5,994 nucleotides of DNA, taken from contig JAABTE010000164.1 of the NCBI GenBank assembly GCA_011390035.1, positions 1-5,994 on the forward strand, given 5' to 3'. The notes beneath the pieces are model-generated. The model was given only the letters and a program-made list of their open reading frames with translations, ran no database searches and was not told the origin of the DNA. Positions 1-5,994 of the stretch are shown piece by piece. Source of the DNA: Desulfobacteraceae bacterium (GTDB lineage: Bacteria; Desulfobacterota; Desulfobacteria; Desulfobacterales; JAABSP01). A program made the position numbers and the translations under genes. The stretch's first letter is position 1. Every line of letters starts with the position of its first letter.

Positions 1-208
1 GGGCCAGAAAGATGAAGGCGATGATGGGCGCATCGGTGATGAGCGGCGACAGGGCCACCTTTATCCCCTCCATGGCCCGGTGGCGCAGGGTCTGGCGAAT
101 CACCAGGGTGGTGAGGGGGCCGGGGGCGAATCCGGCGCTCAGGCCGAACAGAGCGCCCGAAGCCAGGTAGGGCAGGGCGCTGGAAACCAGGGATGGCGGG
201 GCGCTCAA
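1..208 (-). CDS. LysE/RhtB-family transporter, N-terminal part (cut by window edge)
   Basis: Only the first 69 codons are in the window; the family is usually about 200 residues with about six membrane helices. Members export amino acids or other small metabolites across the inner membrane. Seen directly: after a short polar lead there is a hydrophobic, glycine-rich helix (residues about 12-37) containing GLSAGFAPGPL, then QTLRHR, GIKVALSPLITDAP and a second hydrophobic stretch (62-69). The first-helix PGP and the GIKVAL...TD segment are typical of LysE-type translocators. The start chosen is TTG at 208-206, because its TTGA overlaps the stop of the upstream radical SAM gene and the first helix follows at the usual distance. 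A GGAG lies about 11 bases upstream. No ATG precedes the first helix; the first internal ATG (codon 46) falls after it. The substrate cannot be inferred. Family call fairly sure, start less so. Confidence 0.8.
   Translation of the reverse strand, partial: MSAPPSLVSSALPYLASGALFGLSAGFAPGPLTTLVIRQTLRHRAMEGIKVALSPLITDAPIIAFIFLA
205..208 (-). other. TTGA stop/start overlap, radical SAM gene to exporter gene
   Basis: The TGA stop of the radical SAM gene (207-205) overlaps the proposed TTG start of the LysE-family gene (208-206). This arrangement suggests translational coupling by re-initiation. The rare TTG start would make the exporter weakly translated on its own. Confidence 0.6.
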
Positions 209-1263
209 GTGCCGGCGATCTCCGCAGCCGTCGCCGTCGGCCCCGGCTCAGGCTTAGACCCCGGCTTAGACTCAGGCTTTGGCTGGACCGTTTCCTTTAG
301 CATGCAGCAGGCGATGCGATATTCCGGGGCGCCGTCGGGCCGGTAGGACAGGTTGTCCGGCTGCACCAGCTTGTTGATCACGCAGCCTTCCGGGATTTGG
401 AGCGAAAACAGGCCATTTTCCGTGATGCCCTCCCGCCGGACCAGCCCGCCGTCACGGATGCGCATCCCGTGCATGGGATAGTCCTCGCACAGGGGGCAGC
501 GATAGACCCGGCCGTTGGGGAAGATAAAGTAGTTGTCCGCCAGCAGGCCGGCGCATTCAAAGGGCTCGTTTTCGGCCAGAAAGACCTTCGGATAGGTGAC
601 GATGATGCCCATCTCCGCGGCCGCCGCGGCCACTGGGGGAACCATCTGCTCCCACTGATTGCGGGTCAGTTGCAGATCGGCCCCCGCGCCGGCGGATTTG
701 CCCCGGATGCCGATCACCTGGATGAAAAACCGGCGGACGCCCAGAGCCGCCAGCAGGGGCGGCATCCGGGACAGCTCGTGGATGTTGTCCCGGCTCGCGG
801 TGTAGATCAGGCTTGTGTGAAACCCCTTTGCCACCGCCTTCCGGATGCCGGCCACGCAGGCATCGTAGGCTCCCTGGCCCCGGATGGCGTCGTTGGTTTC
901 GGCCGTGGCGCCGTCCAGGCTGAAGCTCAGGTAGTCAAGGTCGTCCGGTCCCGACCGCTCCAGAAAATTGTGGAACAGGTAGCCGTTTGTGTCCACCGTG
1001 ATGGAGCCGTATCCCATGGACCGGGCGGCGCGGATGATCTCCGGCAGGTCCGGATGGAGGGTCGGCTCGCCCCCCAAAAGCACCAGGTTGGCCCCGGAGT
1101 CCGCCAGCAGCCGTAGCCACTCAATGGCCTCGGCCGCCGGCAGCATCCGTATTCCGTGCTGTTTCGGGTTGATGTAGCAGTGGCGGCAACGCAGGTTGCA
1201 GGCCGTAAGGATGTGAAGAAAGACGTTGCGGGTATCCTTTGAAAAGGAGACGGTGCGTTTCAT
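205..1263 (-). CDS. Radical SAM protein with SPASM/Twitch-like C-terminal cysteines, substrate unknown
   Basis: The protein has 352 residues. Radical SAM enzymes cleave S-adenosylmethionine at a [4Fe-4S] cluster to start radical chemistry. Seen directly: the cluster motif CNLRCRHC (C22, C26, C29, the CX3CX2C pattern) near the N-terminus, GGEP (64-67) for SAM binding, DTNGY (91-95), FSLDG (114-118) and a barrel-like region to about residue 225. The C-terminal part has C237-x13-G251-x4-C256-x2-C259, matching the CX9-15GX4C signature that opens SPASM and Twitch domains, followed by C294 and C319-C320, so at least one auxiliary Fe-S cluster is likely. A low-complexity tail (about 328-342) contains KPES/KPGS/KPEP repeats. 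The ATG overlaps the purF stop (ATGA), and a purine-rich GGAAGG directly abuts it. The next gene, a LysE-type exporter, overlaps its stop. SPASM proteins often modify peptides, but no precursor peptide gene is visible. The specific reaction is unknown. Confidence 0.9.
   Translation of the reverse strand: MKRTVSFSKDTRNVFLHILTACNLRCRHCYINPKQHGIRMLPAAEAIEWLRLLADSGANLVLLGGEPTLHPDLPEIIRAARSMGYGSITVDTNGYLFHNFLERSGPDDLDYLSFSLDGATAETNDAIRGQGAYDACVAGIRKAVAKGFHTSLIYTASRDNIHELSRMPPLLAALGVRRFFIQVIGIRGKSAGAGADLQLTRNQWEQMVPPVAAAAAEMGIIVTYPKVFLAENEPFECAGLLADNYFIFPNGRVYRCPLCEDYPMHGMRIRDGGLVRREGITENGLFSLQIPEGCVINKLVQPDNLSYRPDGAPEYRIACCMLKETVQPKPESKPGSKPEPGPTATAAEIAGT
244..279 (-). repeat. Three 12-bp tandem units in the tail of the radical SAM gene
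   Basis: On the coding strand three consecutive 12-base units (AAGCCTGAGTCT, AAGCCGGGGTCT, AAGCCTGAGCCG) encode KPES, KPGS and KPEP at residues 329-340. The array lies after the last cysteine, so it forms a flexible proline/lysine-rich tail outside the catalytic fold. The unit is a multiple of three, so copy-number changes would keep the reading frame. Confidence 0.8.
1260..1263 (-). other. ATGA stop/start overlap, purF to radical SAM gene
   Basis: The TGA that ends purF (1262-1260) overlaps the ATG of the radical SAM gene (1263-1261). GGAAGG at 1269-1264 directly abuts the ATG, which is closer than a normal ribosome binding site, so the gene probably depends on ribosomes finishing purF. Confidence 0.85.
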
Positions 1264-2831
1264 CCTTCCAGGCAGTCCTTGCCCGCGCCGTCCTCGATGG
1301 GCACCGGATAGCAGCCGTCAAAACATGCCTTGCAGAAGTGATTCTCCGCGTCCGCGATCTCCGTGGATTCCAGCAGCCCCTCCAGGCTCAGGTAATACAG
1401 GCTGTCCAGGCCCAGGTAGTTCCGCAGCTCCTCCACCGACATCTGGGCGGCGATCAGCTCGCCCTTGGTGGAAAAGTCGATGCCGTAATGGCACGGAAAC
1501 CTGTGGGGCGGCCCGCTCACCCGCAGGTGGACCTTTCGCACCCCCAGCTCCCGCAGGGCCTTGACCCGGGTCCTGACGGTTGTGCCCCGGATGATGGAAT
1601 CCTCGATGATGATGATCTCCTTGCCGCGGAGCAGCTCCCGCACCGGGTTGAGCTTGATGCGCACGGAAAAATCCCGCATGGACTGGGTGGGCTGGATGAA
1701 GGTGCGGCCCACATAGTGGTTCCGGATCATGCCCATTTCAAAGGGAATTCCCGATTCCTCGGAATAGCCGATGGCGGCATAGTTGCCCGAATCGGGGAAG
1801 GGCATCACCAGGTCCGCTTCCACCGGCGCCTCCCGGGCCAGCCGCCGGCCGTGGGCCTTTCGCACGAGGTAAACGTTTTTTCCGTAAATATTGGAATCCG
1901 GCCTTGCGAAATAGATGAACTCGAAGATGCAAAAGGCGCTCCGGGCCGGCTCCTGGGCCTTGATGGACCGGATGCCCTTGTCGTTGATGATCACGATCTC
2001 CCCCGGCTCCACGAACCGGACGAAGTCAGCGTTCACCAGGTCCAGCGCGCAGGTCTCCGAGGCCAGCACATAGGCGCCGTTGAGATGGCCGATGCAAAGG
2101 GGCCGGAACCCGTTCGGGTCCTTGATGCCGATGATCTCCCCCCGGCTGGTTAGCACGGCCAGGGAAAAGGCCCCCTTCAGCCGGCGCACGCTTTCCACCA
2201 GAGCGCCCTCAAAGCCCCGGTTGAGGTTCTTCACCAGCAGGTGCAGGAAGATCTCCGTGTCCATGGTGGTCTGAAAGATGGACCCGGCCTCCTCCAGCTC
2301 CCGCTTGAGCAGGTGGGCGTTGACGATGTTGCCGTTGTGGGCCACGGCGTAAGAGCGATGGCGGTGATGCACCACAAAGGGCTGGGCGTTGAAAAAGATG
2401 GAAGAGCCGGTGGTGGAGTACCGCACATGCCCGATGGCCGCCCGGCCCTGGAGCGCCTCGAGGTGCTCCATCTCGAACACGTCCGGCACCAGCCCCATGC
2501 CCTTGTGGGCGATGATCCGGCCGTCCCGCTCCACGGCGATGCCGGCGCTCTCCTGCCCCCGGTGCTGGAGGGCGTAAAGACCGAAATAGGAGAGCTTGGC
2601 CGCCTCGGGATGGTTGTGGATGGCGAAAATGCCGCAGGATTCCCTGGGCTTGTCCTCCTCGCCCGCGCAAATTCCCGAGGAATCTGAACCTTTTAAATTC
2701 AGGTCCATGGTATTCAGGTCCATGGCATTCAGGTTCTTGGTCTTCAGGTTTTTGGTATTCAGGCCCTTGATGTTCAGGTCCTTTGTGATCAGGCTTTTGG
2801 AATCTAAATGGGTTTCTTTCGAAACTGTCAT
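1260..2831 (-). CDS. purF: Amidophosphoribosyltransferase (glutamine PRPP amidotransferase), long propeptide
   Basis: Cytoplasmic enzyme of the first committed step of purine synthesis: PRPP + glutamine to 5-phosphoribosylamine + glutamate + pyrophosphate. The protein has 523 residues. The glutaminase domain of the N-terminal-nucleophile type begins at C66 (ESCGIF) and shows HRGQESAGI (90-98), GHVRYSTTG (134-142), NAQPF (148-152), AHNGNIVN (164-171) and DPNGFRPL (238-245). The phosphoribosyltransferase domain shows PDSGNYAA (346-353) and the PRPP loop IIEDSIIRGTT (408-418). Cysteines C301, C447, C500 and C503 match the four [4Fe-4S] ligands of the Bacillus-type enzyme; after subtracting 65 the first two become 236 and 382, the ligand numbers I recall for mature B. 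subtilis PurF. Residues 1-65 would be a propeptide removed to expose C66, far longer than the 11 residues in Bacillus, and they contain seven pentapeptide repeats. The ATG overlaps the carB stop; no Shine-Dalgarno sequence is visible. Internal ATGs at codons 37 and 42 are alternative starts but also lack one. Confidence 0.97.
   Translation of the reverse strand: MTVSKETHLDSKSLITKDLNIKGLNTKNLKTKNLNAMDLNTMDLNLKGSDSSGICAGEEDKPRESCGIFAIHNHPEAAKLSYFGLYALQHRGQESAGIAVERDGRIIAHKGMGLVPDVFEMEHLEALQGRAAIGHVRYSTTGSSIFFNAQPFVVHHRHRSYAVAHNGNIVNAHLLKRELEEAGSIFQTTMDTEIFLHLLVKNLNRGFEGALVESVRRLKGAFSLAVLTSRGEIIGIKDPNGFRPLCIGHLNGAYVLASETCALDLVNADFVRFVEPGEIVIINDKGIRSIKAQEPARSAFCIFEFIYFARPDSNIYGKNVYLVRKAHGRRLAREAPVEADLVMPFPDSGNYAAIGYSEESGIPFEMGMIRNHYVGRTFIQPTQSMRDFSVRIKLNPVRELLRGKEIIIIEDSIIRGTTVRTRVKALRELGVRKVHLRVSGPPHRFPCHYGIDFSTKGELIAAQMSVEELRNYLGLDSLYYLSLEGLLESTEIADAENHFCKACFDGCYPVPIEDGAGKDCLEG
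2697..2801 (-). repeat. Seven 15-bp tandem units in the purF propeptide region
   Basis: On the plus strand seven consecutive 15-base units share the core TTCAGG (one ATCAGG), for example ATTCAGGTCCATGGT at 2697-2711 and ATTCAGGTCCATGGC at 2712-2726, which differ by one base. They decay toward 2801, with a remnant beyond. In the protein they give repeats of the form x(D/N/G)L(N/K)x: KDLNI, KGLNT, KNLKT, KNLNA, MDLNT, MDLNL. The stretch is visibly AT-richer than the flanking purF and carB coding DNA. Near-identity of the first two copies suggests recent duplication. Confidence 0.92.
2828..2831 (-). other. ATGA stop/start overlap, carB to purF
   Basis: The carB stop TGA (2830-2828) overlaps the purF ATG (2831-2829). 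The 18 bases before the ATG contain no purine-rich ribosome binding site, so purF translation from this start likely relies on coupling to carB. Confidence 0.85.
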
Positions 2832-5800
2832 GATGTCTGGCTGTTGTATTCCTGAATGGTTTTCACTGAAAGCGCCGAGTCCAGCAGCGCGATGACGCCC
2901 AGGCTCACGGCCTGGGCGCCGGCGATGGTCGTGGTGTACGGAATGCCGTACTTGATGGCGGCCCGGCGGATGTGATAGCCATCCCGCCTGGACTGGGTTC
3001 CCGGCCCCGTGTTGATGATGAGCTGGATCTCCCCGTTCTTGATGGCGTCCACCACATGGGGCCGGCCCAGGGAGACCTTGTTGATGGGCTGGGCCGCGAT
3101 GCCTTGGTCGTTCAGGCAGGCGGCGGTGCCGGCGGTGGCGATGATCCCGAACCCCCGGTCCATCAGGGTCCGGGCGATCCGGACGGCCGCCTCCTTGTCC
3201 CGGTCCATCACGCTGATAAAGACATTTCCCTTCAACGGCAGCTTCTGGCCCGCCCCCAACTGGCTCTTGGCGTAGGCCGCGCCGAAGGTTGCATCAATGC
3301 CCATCACCTCGCCGGTGGATTTCATCTCCGGCCCCAGCAGGGTGTCCACGTCCGGGAACCGGTCAAAGGGCAGCACCGCCTCCTTCACGGCCACATGGCG
3401 CAGCGTCTGCTCGGTTTTCAGGCCAAGCTCCGACAGCTTCCGGCCCAGCATCACCTTGGTGGCCAGCCGCGCCAGGGGCACCCCCGTGGCCTTGGAGATG
3501 AAGGGGATGGTGCGCGACGCCCTGGGGTTGACCTCCAGCACGAAAAGCCGGTCTCCTTTGATGGCGTACTGCACGTTCATCAGCCCCACCACCCCCAGCT
3601 CTCCGGCCATGGCCTTTGTGGCGTCGGATATCCGTCCGATCATCTCCTTCGACAAGGTTCGGGGCGGAACAACGCATGCCGAGTCTCCCGAATGGATCCC
3701 CGCCGCCTCGATGTGCTCCATGATCCCGCCGATTATGGTCTCGGTTCCGTCCGAGATGGCGTCCACGTCCACCTCCACGGCCTCTTCCAGAAACTTATCC
3801 ACGAGGATCGGATGCTCCGGCGAGGCCAGGATGGCCAGCCGCATGTAGTTTTCAAGGTCCTTGCGGTCGCTGACGATCTTCATGGCCCGCCCCCCCAGCA
3901 CATAGGATGGCCGCACCACCACCGGATAGCCGATGCGCTCGGCGATAACCGAGGCCTCTTCCGGGCTGGTTGCGGTGCCGTTGGCCGGCTGAATCAGCCC
4001 CAGCTTGTCCAGCATTGCCTGGAACAGCTTCCGGTCCTCGGCCCGATCGATGCTCTCCGGCTGGGTTCCCAGAATCGGCACCCCCGCCGCATGCAGGGGA
4101 GCTGCCAGGTTCAGGGGCGTCTGGCCCCCGAACTGCACGATGACCCCCATGGGCTTTTCGATTTCCACGATGTGAAGCGTGTCCTCCAGGGTCAGCGGCT
4201 CAAAGTACAGCTTGTCCGAGGTGTCGTAGTCGGTGGACACGGTTTCGGGGTTGGAATTGACCATGATGCTCTCCACGCCCTCCTCCCGCAGCCCGAAGGA
4301 GGCATGCACGCAGCAATAGTCAAATTCGATCCCCTGCCCGATGCGGTTGGGCCCGCCGCCCAGTATCATCACCTTCTTCCGGTGGGAGACGCGCGCCTCC
4401 TCCTCCGTCTCGTAGGTGGAGTAGTAGTAGGGCGTGACCGCCTGAAACTCCGCGGCGCAGGTATCCACCAGCTTGTAAACGGGCCGCAGCCCCATGGCCT
4501 TTCGCCGTGTGGCCACCGCGGCCTCCGTGGTGCCGGTCAGGTGAGCGATCTGTCGGTCCGAAAACCCCCATGACTTGGCTTTTCTCAAAAGCTCCGGAGG
4601 CGGCGCCCCGTCTGCGGCACAGCCCGCTCCGCCCACTCCGTCCGCTCCGCCCACTACGTCCACTCCGTCCGCTACGTCCACTACGTCCACTCCATTGCGT
4701 CCGGCGCCTCCCACGGACGCCCGAATCTCCCCCTCGCACGCCACGATCTGTTCAAGCTGCCGCAAAAACCAGGGATCGATCCGCGTCAGGGCATGGATGC
4801 CCTCAACGGACATCCCCGAAAGCAGGGCATGTCGCAAATAAAAAATCCGCTGGGAATTGGGCACCGCCAGCTTCTCGTGGATCTCCGCCTCCGGCGGCGG
4901 GGCGCCATCCCGGTCGTCCACGTCCTTGCCGTCCGCGCCGAACCCGTGCCGGCCGATCTCCAGGGACCGCAGTCCCTTCTGGAGCGCCTCCTTGAAGGTC
5001 CGGCCGATGGCCATGGTCTCTCCCACCGATTTCATGGCCGTGGTCAGGTAATCCTTCGTCTCGGGGAACTTCTCGAAGGTCCACCGGGGGATCTTCACCA
5101 CGCAGTAATCCAGCGTCGGCTCAAACGACGCCATGGTCTCGCCGGTGATGTCGTTGGGTATCTCGTCCAGGGTGTAGCCCACCGCCAGCTTGGCGGCGAT
5201 CTTGGCGATGGGGTATCCGGTGGCCTTGGAGGCCAGGGCCGACGACCGCGACACCCGGGGGTTCATCTCGATCACAACCATCTGTCCGTCGGCCGGGTTG
5301 ACGGCGAACTGCACGTTGGAGCCGCCCGTGTCCACCCCGATCTCGCGCATGATGGCGATGGCCGCGTCCCGCATGGCCTGGTACTCCCGGTCCGTCAGGG
5401 TCTGGGCCGGGGCCACGGTTATGGAATCGCCCGTGTGAACGCCCATGGGGTCCATGTTCTCGATGGAGCAGATGATGCAGCAGTTGTCTTTTCGGTCCCG
5501 CATCACCTCCAGCTCGAACTCCTTCCAGCCGAGTATCGATTCCTCCAGCATCACCTGGTGGATCATGCTGGCGTCCAGGCCCGCGGATGCCATGGCCTCC
5601 AGCTCCTCGGGGTTGTAGGCCACGCCGCCGCCGGTGCCGCCCAGGGTGTAGGAGGGGCGCACGATGATGGGATACCCGAGGGATTCAGCCGCCCCCATGG
5701 CATCGGAAAGGGTTTCGGCGATGGCGCTTTTGGGCACCCGCAGGCCGATGTTCGCCATTGCGCGGCGGAACTGGTCCCGGTCCTCGGCCTTTCGGATGGA

Positions 5801-5994
5801 AGCAACGGATGCGCCGATCATCTCCACGCCGTACTGCTCAAGAACGCCCATGCGGGCAACGGCCACGGCGGTGTTTAAACCCGTCTGGCCGCCCAGGGTG
5901 GGCAGGAGGGCGTCGGGGCGCTCGCGCTCCACGATCCGGGCCACGATCTCCGGGGTGACCGGCTCGATGTAGGTGCGGTGGGCGGTTTCCGGAT
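2828..5994 (-). CDS. carB: Carbamoyl-phosphate synthase large subunit, N-terminus cut by window edge
   Basis: Makes carbamoyl phosphate from bicarbonate, two ATP and ammonia channelled from the glutaminase subunit CarA, feeding pyrimidine and arginine synthesis. The frame is open to the right edge: before a GTG at 5944 it continues as PETAHRTYIEPVTPEI, matching the family from about E. coli residue 58, so about 57 residues are missing and that GTG is not the start. Numbering from 5944, the first ATP-grasp half keeps R56, R96, E142, N210, E226 and N228. The second half starts near KVMILGGGPNRIGQGIEFD (524-542) and keeps R638, R678, E724, Q792, E804 and N806. The C-terminal MGS-like regulatory domain (about 905-1038) keeps S911, K917, T937, T940 and K956, equivalents of effector-site residues in E. 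coli (numbering from memory). The offset to E. coli falls from 73 to 37 across the protein, so there is a net insertion of about 36 residues, explained by a repetitive segment at about 407-448. carA is not visible; it may lie upstream. Confidence 0.98.
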   Translation of the reverse strand, partial: PETAHRTYIEPVTPEIVARIVERERPDALLPTLGGQTGLNTAVAVARMGVLEQYGVEMIGASVASIRKAEDRDQFRRAMANIGLRVPKSAIAETLSDAMGAAESLGYPIIVRPSYTLGGTGGGVAYNPEELEAMASAGLDASMIHQVMLEESILGWKEFELEVMRDRKDNCCIICSIENMDPMGVHTGDSITVAPAQTLTDREYQAMRDAAIAIMREIGVDTGGSNVQFAVNPADGQMVVIEMNPRVSRSSALASKATGYPIAKIAAKLAVGYTLDEIPNDITGETMASFEPTLDYCVVKIPRWTFEKFPETKDYLTTAMKSVGETMAIGRTFKEALQKGLRSLEIGRHGFGADGKDVDDRDGAPPPEAEIHEKLAVPNSQRIFYLRHALLSGMSVEGIHALTRIDPWFLRQLEQIVACEGEIRASVGGAGRNGVDVVDVADGVDVVGGADGVGGAGCAADGAPPPELLRKAKSWGFSDRQIAHLTGTTEAAVATRRKAMGLRPVYKLVDTCAAEFQAVTPYYYSTYETEEEARVSHRKKVMILGGGPNRIGQGIEFDYCCVHASFGLREEGVESIMVNSNPETVSTDYDTSDKLYFEPLTLEDTLHIVEIEKPMGVIVQFGGQTPLNLAAPLHAAGVPILGTQPESIDRAEDRKLFQAMLDKLGLIQPANGTATSPEEASVIAERIGYPVVVRPSYVLGGRAMKIVSDRKDLENYMRLAILASPEHPILVDKFLEEAVEVDVDAISDGTETIIGGIMEHIEAAGIHSGDSACVVPPRTLSKEMIGRISDATKAMAGELGVVGLMNVQYAIKGDRLFVLEVNPRASRTIPFISKATGVPLARLATKVMLGRKLSELGLKTEQTLRHVAVKEAVLPFDRFPDVDTLLGPEMKSTGEVMGIDATFGAAYAKSQLGAGQKLPLKGNVFISVMDRDKEAAVRIARTLMDRGFGIIATAGTAACLNDQGIAAQPINKVSLGRPHVVDAIKNGEIQLIINTGPGTQSRRDGYHIRRAAIKYGIPYTTTIAGAQAVSLGVIALLDSALSVKTIQEYNSQTS
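4626..4688 (-). repeat. Seven 9-bp tandem units inside the carB inter-domain linker
   Basis: Plus-strand units of nine bases with consensus (A/G)CT(C/A)CG(T/C)CC run without gaps, for example GCTCCGCCC, ACTCCGTCC, ACTACGTCC; a degenerate eighth unit follows. On the coding strand they give tripeptides of the form (D/G)(V/G)(V/A), such as DVV, DVA, DGV and GGA. The array sits in a Gly/Val/Asp-rich insert (about 4609-4726) in the oligomerisation region between the two ATP-grasp halves, after the conserved PWFLRQLEQIV segment and before LLRKAKSWGFSD. Confidence 0.9.

Noticed and set aside
397..1116. A 239-codon plus-strand frame opposite the radical SAM gene.
   Set aside because: The minus-strand frame contains the radical SAM cluster and SAM-binding motifs; the plus-strand product has none and looks like a shadow.
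1239..2153. A 304-codon open frame on the plus strand opposite purF.
   Set aside because: Antisense to conserved purF codons, with the biased composition of a GC-rich shadow and no family resemblance.
2697..2801. The seven 15-bp repeats as a CRISPR array or an operator array.
   Set aside because: The units are directly adjacent with no spacers, are too short and degenerate for CRISPR, and keep the reading frame of purF throughout.
2697..2801. The purF repeats as a true pentapeptide-repeat beta-helix.
   Set aside because: The x(D/N)L(N/K)x pattern resembles the family consensus, but only about six units exist, which is under two turns, and recent DNA duplication explains the pattern as well.
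2690..2880. An internal purF promoter in the AT-richer patch.
   Set aside because: I see no convincing -35/-10 pair on the minus strand; the AT content follows from the repeat codons.
2972..4573. A 533-codon open frame on the plus strand opposite carB.
   Set aside because: It lies antisense to a strongly conserved enzyme. Its translation is rich in His, Gly, Gln, Leu and Arg with no recognisable domain, as expected for an antisense shadow in GC-rich DNA.
4591..4908. The motif DGAPPPE occurring twice in CarB (residues 346-352 and 445-451) as a duplicated element.
   Set aside because: The match is short and the flanking residues and DNA differ, so chance in GC-rich, proline-rich linker sequence is the simpler explanation.
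4793..5878. A 361-codon open frame on the plus strand opposite carB.
   Set aside because: Same reasoning: antisense to conserved ATP-grasp coding sequence, very rich in His and Gly, no recognisable motif.
2828..5944. CarB starting at the GTG at 5944 as a complete protein.
   Set aside because: The frame continues upstream with residues that match the conserved CarB N-terminal region, so the gene is cut by the window edge.

Overview
The window is a tightly packed, GC-rich bacterial gene cluster. Every recognisable gene is on the minus strand, so transcription runs from high to low coordinates. In order of transcription it holds: (1) carB, the large subunit of carbamoyl-phosphate synthase, cut by the right edge so that about 57 N-terminal residues are missing; (2) purF, amidophosphoribosyltransferase; (3) a radical SAM protein with a SPASM/Twitch-like C-terminal cysteine set and unknown substrate; (4) the first 69 codons of a LysE/RhtB-type membrane exporter, cut by the left edge. 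Each gene overlaps the next by 4 bases (ATGA, ATGA, TTGA). There is no intergenic DNA, and I see no terminator, promoter, RNA gene, CRISPR array or mobile element. The four genes therefore look like one translationally coupled operon whose promoter lies beyond the right edge.

The organism is probably a Gram-negative anaerobe of the Desulfobacterota (deltaproteobacterial sulfate-reducer type). This rests on the high GC content, the [4Fe-4S] type of PurF with a propeptide, the carB-purF adjacency that I recall from sulfate reducers, and the general look of the PurF sequence. It is an inference and was not tested by a search.

carB and purF are housekeeping genes. CarB makes carbamoyl phosphate for pyrimidines and arginine, and PurF performs the first committed step of purine synthesis. 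Both use glutamine-derived nitrogen, so their co-transcription would couple pyrimidine and purine synthesis. The radical SAM gene and the exporter gene are the accessory part. Their overlap with each other and with purF suggests co-expression, but not a known pathway.

The most unusual feature is that all three long genes carry a short in-frame tandem repeat at a place where the protein family tolerates extra sequence. These are a 9-bp repeat in the linker between the two halves of CarB, a 15-bp repeat in the PurF propeptide, and a 12-bp repeat in the C-terminal tail of the radical SAM protein. The repeat in PurF produces a predicted propeptide of 65 residues, against 11 in the classic Bacillus enzyme. 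I found no clear new defence or mobile system here. The best candidates for something undescribed are the repeat-bearing PurF propeptide and the radical SAM/LysE pair.
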